Assembly: GCA_003260075.1 (NCBI GenBank)
Contig: QLIY01000554.1
Coordinates: 34,858-98,857, forward strand
Reading direction: 5' to 3'
Length of the DNA: 64,000 nucleotides
Source: Phallusia mammillata
Taxonomy: Eukaryota; Chordata; Ascidiacea; Phlebobranchia; Ascidiidae
This document shows positions 25,201 to 37,582 of the stretch, piece by piece. Made by a program: the position numbers and the translations under genes. Every line of letters starts with the position of its first letter. Positions within the stretch are counted from its first letter, which is position 1. Below the pieces are notes generated by a model. The model searched no databases, was not told the origin of the DNA, and saw only the letters and a program-made list of their open reading frames with translations.

Positions 25201-28200
25201 ATTGTCAGTTCGGCGTGACATCACAACAGCGTGTTGTGCTCCAAACCATTGTCTTGAAGCACGCATAACCAGAACATAGTTTATTGTACATTTCAATGGG
25301 AAGCGAATTAAAGGGCTGTAGTTAGCAGCACAAGTGGAAGTGACAACCAGGTGTTGGTAAAAGTCACAGGATTGGGTGCAATTGCTCATCAGTATGTATA
25401 TTACTAAGAAGGAAGCTTTGTTTTTGAGGTTTCTTTTCAGGTTTGTGGTTAATTGATGATTTTTCTATTTATACAAACTTGTGTGTGTTTTCGATAACGT
25501 AGAGCAGAAGTAGTGTTATGTAGATCGCACCTAAACAGTGTATAATAACTATGAAATAAAATGAGAGGTTTTTCACACGATGAGTACGAACTCCGTAGCC
25601 CCGATCAGAGTCAACACCATGGTCGTTGCATGGACATGCATGGTTACTTTAATGCTAATATGCGAACACGACAGGAAAAGTTGTGTCAATTGTGTAAATT
25701 AAATCTGGCTGGGTAACATTTATAATAAAACAGAAAGAAATAGTTACAAGGGGGGGGGGCAATGTGCGACCACGACAGGAAAAGTTGTGTCAATTGTGCA
25801 AATTAAAAGTAATCTGGCTGGGTAACATTTATAATAAAACAGAAAGAAATAGTTACAAACGGCAACGAAGTTAAATCCGGACAAAAAAATTTCAATTACC
25901 TGTTTGAGAAACCTATAAATCCATGCCAAATGTCTACTGGGCGAGATAATTTGGATAACCAGCACACATATCTCGCCGTACATTCAATATTTATTTTGCT
26001 AGGTTTTAATCCATGTTATGTGTTTTTACAGTTCAGATAGCAGCATCCGATTGGAGGAACACATTAAGCTACATCATCTCCAGAAGTTACTGCAGATATT
26101 TAAATCGCATACGCCCCAAAATGCTCGAGCCAATGTTGTTGAAAAAGGAATAAAACCAGGTGCAATATATTGTTAATTCGTTTTGTATTCGTGTAGTTTG
26201 TTTCGTTCAGCAAGTATTGTTTGATTTTACTACTTATACGTTTGATGCATTGCAGTTCGTCCACCAATTGATGACGATGACGAAGGAGTCAGACAAGCTC
26301 CAGGAATGATGACGTTACAGGAATTTACAGCCACCATTTCTGGAATGTTGGGGACAACCAGATGGAACGATCAAATGGAGATGTTATTTCATAAAGTAAA
26401 CAATGAAGCCAATATCATATGCATTTCAGTATTTGTAGCCTGTACACCTCTTTATTTGGTTTGCAATGTACAGGTTGACACAGCTTGTGATGGATACGTT
26501 GATTGGAATGAGTTTTGCACGTATATGTTACTGCAAATGCGAGAGGTCGAACATATCCAGAAACTGAATCCAATTCCTTTCACTTCAGCAGCTATCGTAA
26601 AACAAATATTTCACAATAAGGTAAAACAACAACGACATTCTTAACGTAACCTATTTCAACAATGTTTTCTTTTCATATTTTGTTGCTGTCGACTTTCTTG
26701 TCACCGTCACCTTTTTAAATGTATATGAACGTTTGTTTTCCGGATGTCATTTTGGTGGTTAATGTAATAAAACAGCAGCATTTTTTAATAATGTACTTTT
26801 ATGGTTTGCAGCAGGCGTAGGAAAATCAGTTACCAAATTTCAAAAATGCAAAATACGTTTGAAACATACATTGAGATATATATCTAAATCCCAAAAATGA
26901 TTATCATCAGGACATAGCTCGCCTGTGTGTTGTGTTACGTTATGCTAATTGATTGCCCGATACACATGATTCCGTTTTAGACCAGTCTATTATTTTTTGT
27001 TTGAAATCATTTTTGTTGTTTGTTTAAATATAAGACCGAATAATATACATTTTCTCGTTGTCACTGCGACCATAGGCGCCGAGTAGGCGGTGACGGGGTG
27101 GCGCCGCCACCTTGGGTTTGTAAAGCACGGTGGCGGCCACCGTGGAAATTTTGGTTAGTTTTTTAGGTATCGTACGAAATATCGTAAAATCTGAAGAATA
27201 TTAGCAACAATTTTACCTTTTAACAAGCGTGCTGGTGATTCAGCCACAAAACATCGCTTAAAACTGCAACTTGTTGTGGTTAGTGCCTTGTTTATGACGC
27301 CAAACACACAATTGTCTGTCAGTAAATGTTCGGCCATTATTGCGTACCATGCAAATGTGTTGTAATAAATGTTATCTAAGGTGATATAAAGCAGCAACAA
27401 CTTGACAAAATATTTTTAAACGTTGCTAAACCAATGATAAACGCTACAGCAACGTGTTACAATTGCCAGGTAAATATTATTTTAAACATACCGTTTTTTC
27501 CTGAGTTTGACGAACGTTGCATTATGTAAAGTTTGTTGGGCTTTAACTTCTTGTGGTTGTACGCATTAGTGACGTCACACAAAGTGACGTCATATTTTAC
27601 GTCCGACACCTTGCATTTTTGTAAGACTCGGCGCCTATGACTGCGACCATACTTATTCAGCTTGTTTGTTTTATTTACAGCAAGAAACAACAACCAAATG
27701 CATCGTCGTAGAAAATCCCTCGAGAATTTTAACAATAAGCAAAGTTGGTGCAATTGGGGTGTGGGATTTGGAACTGCGTCTGTTAAAAGTAAGCATTGTA
27801 AATATATGTATGAACTATTTGCAGAAAATGTGGCTAAAAGCTTTTTACCTCTAAATTTTTTTAATATTTTGACAGTGTCTTATATATTTAGTTAAAAAGG
27901 GTAAAAACAGTCGGATATCAATTTAAGCGTAAAAGCATTTCGATTTTACTCAACCGCAGACTTACAATCTTGCTAATGACGTAAGCGACGATCAGCAGCA
28001 AGGACCGCGTCGTCGATTTCACACGTGGATCACAGATGTAGTTTACATGAGAAACAATCAGAAAGTTGTTCTTACTACAAGTAGCAGGGAGATTTATTTT
28101 TACGATGTATCGACGTCAATATACACTATCGAATTTTGCCTTTATGGTAAGGAGTGACTGATTTCTAATAATCTAAGAATTCAAAACAACATTTCTGTAA

Positions 28201-31200
28201 GGATTCGAAACGTGATGTTTGTGTACTACTTTTGACAAAGTTGAAAATAAACTATTTGTATGTGGTTTTTAATTTTAAAGCTGATAGTTTCGTTCTGGCA
28301 AAATGCTTGAGTAACTTTTTTTCGGTTTGTAGGGTTTTATGTCTCTATGACCACGTGTCAAACAAAATGGTCAAATACATTTTAAAAGAAAAATTACGCT
28401 TTTTTCACCCTGTCGTAATGGCAAGCTTGCATTGCAAAATGCTTTTTACCTTTTTGCAGCGATCCCGAATGTACCCATCTGTGCTCATTATTGGTACAAT
28501 AAATCAGCGCGTAACAGCCACTCTATGCTGTTGTTCGGTGATGACACTGGGGCGGCACACATCTTACATTTCTACACGCCGCAGTCAAGACTCTTCCAAA
28601 AACCTTTCAGTCCACAACAGGGAACCCAGCGGGTTTATTTTAATGTAAATTTTATGTTTTTAATTATAATAGCATGTATAAGACGCAGGGCCAAGTCAGT
28701 GAAAAACGCTCTGTCTAATAAACGGCATGTTTACATGTAGTTTGCTAAAAGTGCTAAAGAAATCTGCTAATTAAAAAATAAAGTGCAGACAAAAAGGGTA
28801 TTCTGTGGTGAATAAATACTTGTCGGTTTAGGTCCGATAGAAAAAAATGTTTTTTAGGAATTGTCAGAACATCAAAACTACGTCTCCTATGAGTGCATCG
28901 GAAATATACACGATGACGTTGTTCGTCGTATTATTTACGTACCGCAGAGTGACGTCATCATATCATCATCAACCTCACCCAACACTTCTTTGGTCCTAAT
29001 GGACGTGAAAAGAAAAAAGAGACCGTATATTTTTAAGCTTACCAAGGTTGGTCTCTTATACCCTTGCTCATCTGTTATCTTATGGCTGTCTACAGTTTGC
29101 CTAAATATAATTTTAAAAATTGTCAAGGTCCGTTCACTTTCAAATTCAACATGTCTTAGCTTAGCTAATTGGGAAAACCTCCTTTTTTCACACATAGCAG
29201 TGGTTCCCAAACATTTTATTTTATATCTTTAAATGCTATCATACAGCAATTATAAAATATTTATTACATTGCTACATACCACTGCGTAAATAGCCATAAT
29301 TAAAAGACTGTCGAGGCAGTTGCGTAGCCCAGCAAAAACTGTTTGTATTTTGTACTGTTTGTAAAAACTTTTGAACAAGCGTACCCTTTTCCTCATGTTT
29401 TATGGTTCAATGTGTTTTTCCTTGTTTCTTCTTTACATTGGGATATTAATACATTCCATCATATTTGCCGTGGACTGTTTTATCGATTTTCGCTCCAAAT
29501 CTTTTTTCAGGGAGTTGAGTGTTTCGACTTCAGCAAAGCCTTGAACATTCTGGTAACCGGAAGTCTGGATCACCTTGTCCGTATCTGGAATCCGTATGTT
29601 GTGGCAAGACCTATAACAATATTACAGGGACACAGTACTGGAATATGTGATGTCGTCATCAACGAAGCTTATGGACAAATTGTAACATACTCAAAAGACG
29701 TGGTATGATTGTTTTTGTATTTTGTGAAATCTTTTAATGTACACCAATCGTTAGTAGTTTGCGAAATATATTTCAATGTTGGAAGTTCTATCAAAACGTA
29801 ACTAAACCCAAATTCATGCAATTCCGTTCGTGTAAACTTTTCTACCAGCGTTTTGCCAAAAAATGTCACTTAAAAAAAACGTTATTTAATATAATACCAA
29901 AAAAATTATACCCTGCTTTTAGATTATTAAGGTATGGGACATTAAAGAACACTACTGCTTGCAAACAATCTCTCCCAAATTTCCAAGCCTACAACCGGGC
30001 CGCATTCCTGATCACGGTAAGTTTTCCCGGTAGCAAAGGTATATTTAAACAGTACCGACTAAATCTAGAAAAGGTTTTGAAAAACACCTAATTTAACTGA
30101 TAACATGTTTTGGTTTCTCAGTAGTGAACTAGATGGTAGCATATTTCGTCCATACATGGAGTTCACTTGGAAAACAAGTAGCCTATTACTATCTAATTTA
30201 ATTTTGCCTCCAAGGACATTGGCACCACTTTTAATTAATGCACCAGCAGTTAAAAATGTTTTTCTTGAACTAACTCAAATGATTTTAGGGGAATTTCCTT
30301 TGAATCTTTACGCATCTCCGCACGACCTAATGATGGTGACATGCAACGACAGCGTCGCGCTGTTAAAAATGGGAAAATTAGAACCAAAAGCCGAAGAACC
30401 GACCACTCACGACGCTCCCTTATGTTCTGCGATCTACAACCCCTTATTCCACCAGGTTGTTGCAAAATTTGTTACTATCATCAAGTAACGACCAAATACT
30501 TAGTGCTTGACAATCGGTTATGATTTCAACCATTTTTCATGGTACAATTATTAACATCACAACAGACAAAGTTTGATAAATACCGATAGATGGCGTAAAG
30601 AGCACAAATATTTAATTTAACAGTGAGATTGGGAGAGGGTTAGAAACTAAACCTTAGGTTAGGATAGTTTATAAATTGGGTTCATAATATTTAATTATAA
30701 AACTTCACCCCACCTAATAGCTTCAACCGACAGCATTTTTACACAAACTGCTTGAAAATATTCGTAAAAGCTTCTTGCACCGCTGATCGGTTATTAGCAA
30801 ACTTTGTCTGGTGTGAGTTCTTTGTCTGGTGTGACTTTAGGAGAGTTTTCATGTGCATGTTCGATGTACTTACAGGTTGTAAGTGGAAGCGATAATTCTG
30901 TCGTGTCAGTCTGGGATGTAGAAACCGGAGCGAGGTCACTAACATTCAGTAACGCCCATGAGCAAGAAGAGATCACGTGTTTATCGTTTGACAACACAAG
31001 AAGGAGATTGTTCACCGGTGCAAGAGATGGGACAATAAAGGTATCGTGTTTATTGCTTATTAAATCTACCCCTATTTTCTGTTTTTTAAAAAAAACAAAG
31101 GACTAACGTATAATTGTATTTAGCATACTACAGTAAATGGCGTTTGTGTCTTTGACTTTTAAAAGTTCAATACATGACAACCGTTTTAAATGTGTTAAAG

Positions 31201-34200
31201 TGCTGTTTATTTTACAACAGTAAGATTTGCTCCAAACATACATGTCAGTAAATCATAAAAATTGACAGGTGTGGAACTTCCAAAATGGAAACTGCCTTCA
31301 CGAATTGGAGGCTGTGGATGACGCTGAAATATCAGGGATTATGTCATTCCAGGATCGAACAATTCTTGCTGTTGGTTGGAGTAGAAAGTTAGCAGTGTAT
31401 GATGACTCCGATCCGGACGTAAGTTTTACCTGTCACTTATAAATAGCTATTTTGGCGAGTAACCAAAACTGTGGGATTTCTTTGTAAATTGTTAGACTTT
31501 GAAACTAGTGCTCGTAATTGCAGATTGATTGCTTAAATTTCATGGTCTTGAAATATAAAACAAAGTAATTGTAACAGTTCGCTTTTTATTGACCCATTTA
31601 AAGCCTTAAATTGGTGGTCGCGTTTTCTATTTTTTATAGTGTCATGTGCTATAGCGGTTTGAGCTGGTAACTTTTGCTGAATGTAATGTGTTTACGTTCA
31701 GACTGTCAACGTTCCTGCGAAAGTCAACTGGAAGTCGGGTCAGCTTCACGAGGTAGGCTAATTTAACGGTTTCCAAAAAATAAACTTAGTTGCGATCTCC
31801 AGTGGAAAACACACAACTGCTCACGTCGCATAACGTATTTAGATTTGGGCTAATTCACTATTTAGGAACTGAACAATACTTTGTTTTCACAGTTTTCCTC
31901 CTAGATTATAGTACAGTACTAAAACCCTCGTGCCTCGAAATCACAAACTCTGCAATGCAAGAGTATATATTAAACTTGAGTCTGACTAAAGCTAGAAAAT
32001 CGTATCACTGTGTCCTGTAGAATATTGTAGGGTGTCCTGTAGAATATTGTAGGGTGTCCTGTAGAATATTGTAGGAAGTCCTGTAGAATATTGTAGGGTG
32101 TCCTGTAGAATATTGTAGGAAACTACCTGTTTTGCGCAGGACGACATATTGACTGCCTCACACTGTCCGCCCAATCTCCTTGCAACTGGAAGTTACGATG
32201 GTTGTATTTATGTGTGGAACGAAGAAACTCAACAAGTGTATCTAAAACTTCGCGAAGGGCGACAGCACCACAACGGGTAACAGTTTTAAGGCTAATGTGG
32301 ACTTTGTTAAGGAATTATATAAAAGGAATTGGTTTTCGTGTCAGCTAAAAGCAAAGATATACATCATGGTAATATAAAACCAAAGAAAAAGTACAAGAAA
32401 TTAGTTGTAAAGAAGTATATTTTTATTTACGTTTTGATAGCGAAACAATACAGCCTATCGACATGCTGTTTTTCCTCACTGACCGAGCAAGACATCCAAA
32501 AAGGAATAGAGCTACGTTGATTAGCAGTGAGAGCGGTTGTTTGTACTGGTGGTGCCTATTTGGCAGAAACACACTGCTAGGTAAGACATTTGAAGTAGTT
32601 AATTGTTGTTAGAGGGGTGTCCTCCGTTTTAATAACCAGCACAGGCCATTTATTAAGTTGTTTGTTTCTTAGTTTTTTAGTAGATGTTTTGTTTGTCCGG
32701 CGACGTTTGTATGGATTGGTGATCACTATTGATTGGTTCAAATCCATTAACGTCTAATAATTAAAATTTTAAATCGTTTACTTTTTAAGTAGGTTATCTT
32801 GTTGCCTAGTAACCGTCGAAAATAGTTCTACCGCCAAGCAGCCGTTGAGATCACAAAAAGTGCACCTTGATCACTTACAACATAGAGTAGAGTCCACATT
32901 TTTTCTGTTCCATCGCAGGTCGTTATCAAGCCACAAGTGACGAAGCATCAGTACTCGCAATTTGTAGTACATCCGATGACAGTTATTTGATCACAGGAGA
33001 CACAATTGGTTACGTTTCTGTGTGGGATATTGAGCATTACTGCACCACGGACCAAGAGCAGGTGCAGAATTTGTCCATTTCTAAAAAATGCTTTAAAGTA
33101 GGGGTGTCCAACTCAAACAATTTTGGTTTCAAAATATACACGCGTGCCAACGTTTGGTACTTTTTCCAAACCATGTCTTAACGACCCCAATCCGAATATT
33201 TGGCCAACATGTAAAACCCTATGAAATGGTTGGAAAAGAAAATTTGTCGTCAAATGCAAGTAAACTTGTTTCTGATATTCAAGAAACCATTTTATTCTGT
33301 TTGTGTGACGCAAGATACAAGTAGTTTGCAATGGGGCTAAAGTTTTGTCAAAAAGCGAACAATTTAATTAGTGGGTTCTGTAACTCGACTACTGATCATC
33401 TTTACTGGAGTTAGAATAAAAGCCAAGAAGAATCAATAGAAACAAATTTAATTGCGTGACAAATCCTAATGTTTACCATCTGAACGTGCAAAAGCTTGTG
33501 TGCCATTTTCAAATGGTCTGCGTATTACTTTTGGTACGCGTGCCACGTGTTGGACAACCCTGCTTTAGACTAAAATGTACAAAAAAATATAATCAAGAGT
33601 TTTATTGAAACGTTACCGTATTTGTAGGTTTTCAATGTCAGGTAGTTGATGCTAGCGTACAAACAACTTTAACTGAGAGTTTCCTTCAAATCCATTTTTA
33701 CCTTATTACGTGATTCTGGGATGCCGCTATTGGCCGAATTGTTAGTCAGTTTTTAGCAAGATTTGTTAAGATACCATGATCACGCTTTCATGTTTTCAAT
33801 AAAAGCCCAATAAAATTGTGTGTAAACAAACTTATTACACTCTAAGGAATCTGAGCATGAAACTCCTTCTCGCTTTTACCACTGGAAGGCACACGAGGGG
33901 GCAGTAGTGAGCGTAAATTTTATCGACCACGAAATCCAGTCAATGATCGTTACAGCTTCAGTAGATAAAACCGCCCGTTTATGGACACTGGAGGGCCGTC
34001 TAATCGGAACTTTTGGCCAAAAGAAAAAATGGAATTTAAAGAAGCCGACTTCTTATCAGTACCCAAAGTACGTACATTAGACACAGGTGCTATATAAAAA
34101 TTTCCGTTTTCCAAAATCTGTATTTCACAATATTACGATGTATCTTGTATGTTAGAGACCCTTGGGGTGAAATTGTAAGTGTGCCAGAAGCAGGTCATGC

Positions 34201-37084
34201 CCAAAAAGTCAAAGAAGTTTTAGAAGTTTCCTCAACTGAAAACCCGACCGTAGCAGGTAAGGCTCACAAGTCACAAAATGAAGGTTTTGATTTTTGCACA
34301 AGACTGTAAATGCTTTTCTGGTTTTGAAAATAAACGTTGTTTTTGTGCCAGTGTTCTTTTTCGTGTTTAAGCGTGCTAATCTGATTGCAAAATTATGTTC
34401 AGGCAGAACGCATTTGAGTATGTGAATTTCTGCCTTGAATAATAAATTGGATGTACAGTGTATATTGCAAAATCTATTTTCAGCTCCGTTGGTTGCCGAT
34501 GATCTCTCACCTGAGGGCGAAGTAATTCCTCAAATTTCTGATTCCGAAAACTTGGAGAAATCGAACAAAATTGAACCAGATTTAGACGAAGAGAATTTAG
34601 TCGACGAAAAAAATAAACATGCAAGCTACCAAGAAAATGACAAAGGTAAATTGGAATATTTTTTAAAATGATTAAGTTCCTAAAAACTGATCAAACTTAT
34701 AAACTTGTAACGTCCGTGTTATTAAATGTATCATGAAGGATCGAATACAACTGAAGCAATGAAAGAAAGTGAATTGACCAACGAGGTTGCAGATAGTGAC
34801 AATGATGTCATAGGAAACTTACACATGCCTAATGAGTTGAGTTCAAGACTTGTGGAACGACGAATGACGTCACAACCAGCTGATGCTCCGAAGATGCACG
34901 AACGATACAGAGAAAACCGATCCATGACGATAGCTGGAATCGAAAGAACGAAAAAGGTAAAAGTAACATAAAGTATTCAAAATGTTTTATTGCAGGCTAT
35001 ATGTCAATAAATAGAAATGTGTAATCATCTTGATGAGGAAATTTAACAACGTTTCTGGGAGAAAATTGAAATTACCCCAAATGTGTTGTCGTGATTTTAT
35101 TGCTATCACATTATACGTAGAAAATGTTTTTTGACGCAAAACCGAGCCACGATTTTTTTTGTAGGGAAACATTCTCGGTGACCGAGCTGAGCAACATTTA
35201 ACACGGAAAACCGCCACACGACAACAGAGGCGCTATAGAGTCGGATACATCGACAAAAAAACTACGTCACGTTTTGGAAATCTGTGTTCTCCGTTTCAAG
35301 CACTTACAATAAAGGTAAATACTTTGTCTCATGTTATTTCATTGTTGGTGTAAGAATAAACTTACCAGGAATAGTCAACTGTAGACAAACCAACAAACTA
35401 TTTGTCATTGTTGTGTTTTGTAGGACACAGATGCCGTTTCTTTTGCTAACGAAATGCCAATGACCAAGCGAATGCTCGAAAAAGGTAATTAGACGTTTTA
35501 TTTTTTTAAAATACTATATAAATCTCTTTTTTGACGTTAAAATTAATGAAAATGCCTGACAAAGTCTGACTACTTCCAAAAATAAAACCTGTTTTGGTTT
35601 TACCGTCCTGCTAATGTTTTTGGCCGGCGAAGTGCAAATTGTGAACCAAGGGACTTTTCTCGTCTGTGACACATTTATCACAACGCTGCCTGAAATTGCT
35701 TTTTCCTTTAGTTAAAGTAAGGTTAATGTTTGACATAGCAACAACTAGAAAATATATTGAACAAATGTTTTTCTTCCACTTTCGCCAAACCTGTATGAAG
35801 TGAAACAAATTATTTGTTTTCTTTAAAAAAGGGACTTGTAATTTTGCTAACCTTCTGCCCACCAGTTCGCATCATCAGAGCATTAAAGCGAAGTGTTGCG
35901 TGCAAAAAAAAACGGTGTAACACAAAAAATGATAATTTAACAAACGCTCGCAAGGATTTTGCTTCAACAAAACATCGATCGATCTGTAAAACTTTACAAC
36001 GTTTGGGCAAAAAACAAAATTGCTTTGAAAGGAGACTTTAAGCGAGATGTGTAAAAGTAGTGGCAGCGGTGGGATTCGAACCCACGCCATCGAAATGACT
36101 GGTGCCTTAAACCAGCGAGTAGACCGCTCGGCCACGCTACCGACGGAAGCCCAGTGGCGAAACTACGATAATGAATAATGTTCCACAATTGTTACGAACA
36201 GAGCGGTGGACATTAATTGCTATGGTTACGTTTGTAATATCAATTTCCAATTTAATTGTTATGGTTACGTTTGTAACATTTGTAAATTTAATACTTGCTC
36301 ACATTTCTAATGTTATTTGATTCAGAACGACTTGCTTGGTTTCGTCATTTTGTTGTGAGGGTATAACTAACGAAATGTTAACACCCACATCATTATTTGT
36401 TTGTTATTATTATCTTTTTAATCCAGTCTAATAGTCAGCGCAACTGTAGCAAACTTCTACTGACAATTGGCAACAATAATAAAGGTACAACAGAACAAAC
36501 ACGTTACAAAAGTCTTTTGCCATACTTAACGAATTATTATAGACCGTAACATTAGGCTGTTTATTGCAAACGCTCAAGTGGTTTTTCGTTTGAAAACGTT
36601 CGAAATGCATTGTTAAAACTGGCGGGTGCGTTGGTAATTTTTGTTGTGCTTTCAACTGGTTTGGCCGGGTCTACCTACAAGATAACTTGTCAACGCGACA
36701 CAATTACATGCACGCTATGAAAAAAGTGTCAAAGTGTGAAGGCACTTTTATAGAAAGTAACGGTAATTTTCTAAATTCAGCAATTTATCCTCGGTTTGAT
36801 TAGGCTACGTCTCATTTCAATAGGCCAACTGAAGACGAATAATGTCTGTCCTGTTCAGTTAGTACCGCAGTAGCTTAAAGTATTACGTTTGTTTCACTAC
36901 AGGGATGCGCTGCAGAGACGAGATTGAACTTAGCAAGATGCCTTTAAACCATCTTGCTGAAATGAACGAAGAATCAAACAAAACCCACCACAAGAGGCGA
37001 CACAATGCACCGAGGCGCAGCACCCTACTACCGCCTATTGGCGCGTCATCATCGGTTTCTGCGTCAACAGCGAGTGGTCATTAG
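19263..37084 (+). CDS. WDR49: WDR49-like protein: EF-hand plus WD40 repeats
   Basis: 27 exons: 19263-19327, 19517-19653, 19879-20048, 20444-20523, 26032-26159, 26256-26395, 26474-26620, 27681-27788, 27960-28146, 28460-28644, 28858-29046, 29511-29702, 29923-30016, 30289-30455, 30876-31040, 31269-31418, 31702-31752, 32140-32276, 32441-32580, 32919-33061, 33847-34067, 34156-34256, 34484-34645, 34739-34956, 35165-35314, 35424-35484, 36903-37084. All junctions are in phase (1,289 residues). An EF-hand loop DTACDGYVDWNE is at residues 242-253. About a dozen WD-like blades follow (GAIGVWDLE, DHLVRIWNP, NSVVSVWDVE, GYVSVWDIE, KTARLWTLEG). The TWITDVVYM and YFYDVSTS stretches are typical of WDR49 and the related fly Y-linked WD protein. 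The C-terminal quarter is acidic, then basic, and low in complexity. Relatives are linked to motile cilia and sperm; the molecular role is unknown. The naming could equally be WDR64/WDY-type. AATAAA is at 37102-37107. Confidence 0.88.
22012..22154. repeat. Near-identical duplicate around an 11-G run
   Basis: About 63 bp (starting TATGCAAACAGTCAA) is repeated with one substitution on either side of G22076-22086. It is probably two alleles joined by the assembler and not a genomic tandem repeat. Confidence 0.8.
23635..23726 (+). CDS. WDR49: Alternative first coding exon of the WDR49-like gene
   Basis: ATG at 23635 opens a 30-codon frame (Ser/Pro-rich, ending ..SDISFR) that stops at a consensus donor CAG/GTAACG in phase 2. 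The conventional exon 4 donor at 20523 is also phase 2, and both fit the acceptor at 26032. No pyrimidine-rich acceptor precedes the ATG, so it reads as a transcript start and not as an internal exon. It would yield a 1,169-residue protein lacking the first 150 residues. This is inference from splice phase; no expression evidence is available. Confidence 0.55.
23785..24013. repeat. Near-identical duplicate around a 10-G run
   Basis: About 108 bp beginning TAAACTTCAGTCAAAATTTT occurs on both sides of G23894-23903, differing by single-base indels in T runs. It lies in the WDR49-like intron just after the alternative first exon. The pattern is that of an assembly junction. Confidence 0.8.
24043..24305. 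repeat. Near-identical duplicate around a 10-G run
   Basis: About 126 bp (TATTCCATGTATGAACGATA...) flanks G24170-24179 on both sides with three substitutions, roughly the divergence expected between alleles of a highly heterozygous ascidian. Confidence 0.8.
24661..24977. mobile_element. hAT-like MITE, CAGTGGTTCTCAAAC family
   Basis: The termini are CAGTGGTTCTCAAACT and AAGTTTGAGAACCACTG, flanked by a perfect 8-bp direct repeat CCTTAGAA (24653-24660, 24978-24985). It is 317 bp long with internal GGTACGCG repeats and no reading frame. A second copy in the opposite orientation is at 61515-61823. It is intronic in the WDR49-like gene. Confidence 0.93.
25658..25859. repeat. Near-identical duplicate around a 10-G run
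   Basis: About 92-100 bp starting ATGCGAACACGACAGGAAAA is repeated either side of G25750-25759, with a few substitutions and a short indel. It is interpreted as an allelic assembly junction. Confidence 0.8.
27071..27639. mobile_element. hAT-like MITE, CATAGGCGCCGAG termini
   Basis: The left end CATAGGCGCCGAGT and right end ACTCGGCGCCTATG are exact inverses, and the flanks duplicate ACTGCGAC (27063-27070, 27640-27647). It is 569 bp, with two TGACGT-rich motifs near 27570-27600. It lies in WDR49-like intron 7 and contains no transposase. Confidence 0.93.
30540..30770. mobile_element. Degenerate relative of the fold-back MITE at 13281
   Basis: The block around 30695-30745 (ATTATAAAACTTCACCCCAC, then AATAGCTTCAACCGACAGCA) matches the right arm of the 13281-13692 element with scattered changes, and a TTAGGTTAGG-type inverse arm lies around 30640-30665. 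The ends and target duplication are not recognisable, so the limits are approximate. Confidence 0.5.
32010..32119 (+). repeat. 22-bp minisatellite, five units
   Basis: Five head-to-tail copies of GTGTCCTGTAGAATATTGTA plus GG, with one GG-to-AA variant in the fourth unit. It ends about 20 nt before the acceptor of WDR49-like exon 18, so copy number could influence splicing. Confidence 0.9.
33099..33562. mobile_element. hAT-like MITE in WDR49-like intron 20
   Basis: The left end TAGGGGTGTCCAACTC and right end GTTGGACAACCCTG form imperfect inverted termini. The flanks CTTTAAAG (33091-33098) and CTTTAGAC (33563-33570) agree at 6 of 8 positions, consistent with an old 8-bp duplication. No coding capacity is seen. 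Confidence 0.72.
36061..36141 (-). tRNA. tRNA-Leu(AAG)-like gene with altered D-stem
   Basis: Read on the minus strand, the acceptor stem GGTAGCG pairs fully with CGCTGCC and A is the discriminator. The anticodon arm CTGGT/ACCAG encloses TTAAGGC, giving anticodon AAG (Leu). There is a class II variable arm, and the T-arm GTGGGTTCGAATCCCAC is intact. The D-arm deviates: where eukaryotic tRNA-Leu(AAG) normally has a 3' strand closing GCC with GGC, this copy reads ACTCGC, so the usual D-stem pairs are lost and the gene is one base short. It may be a recently decayed copy. It sits antisense in the last WDR49-like intron. Confidence 0.8.
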
Positions 37085-37582
37085 ACAATATCGGACTGTG
37101 GAATAAAACACTTCCACTTAATGATGATCATGTGGTGATAATCACCTGATATAAATACAAAAATCCTTGGAAATTTTGTTTTGTTATTTTACTCTGACCA
37201 TAAAATCACATATAAAATAAGTTTAAAAAATATGAGTAAGCTTTGTGTTTTATTGCCGAAAAATGAATGCAACTTGCACTTCCGTTTGTTATTCTTCTAA
37301 TAAAACAGTTTTGTAACTTAATCAGTGCAAATTTTTATTTTAATCAGTTAGTGTTTGACAAGTCCATCCAATGCATCAATAAAATGTAAAAGCTTTAACA
37401 CAACTTAAAACATTGGGCTTCAATAGACTTGGTAAGTAATAAATCGAAAATGTGCGTCTTTCCTTACGAACAGAGGGTCATTAATCCAGATCTAAGTCAA
37501 CAAAGCAAGAATACGCTGTTCTAAAACGATCCTAGGGCACTTTGAGAAGCTTTACCGGGTTTAGAGTGTTTCAAGATCAAAG

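Noticed and set aside
29198-29284. Possible hAT MITE starting CAGTGGTTCCCAAAC
   Set aside because: Only the left terminus is good; the proposed right end CCACTG is short and there is no 8-bp duplication.
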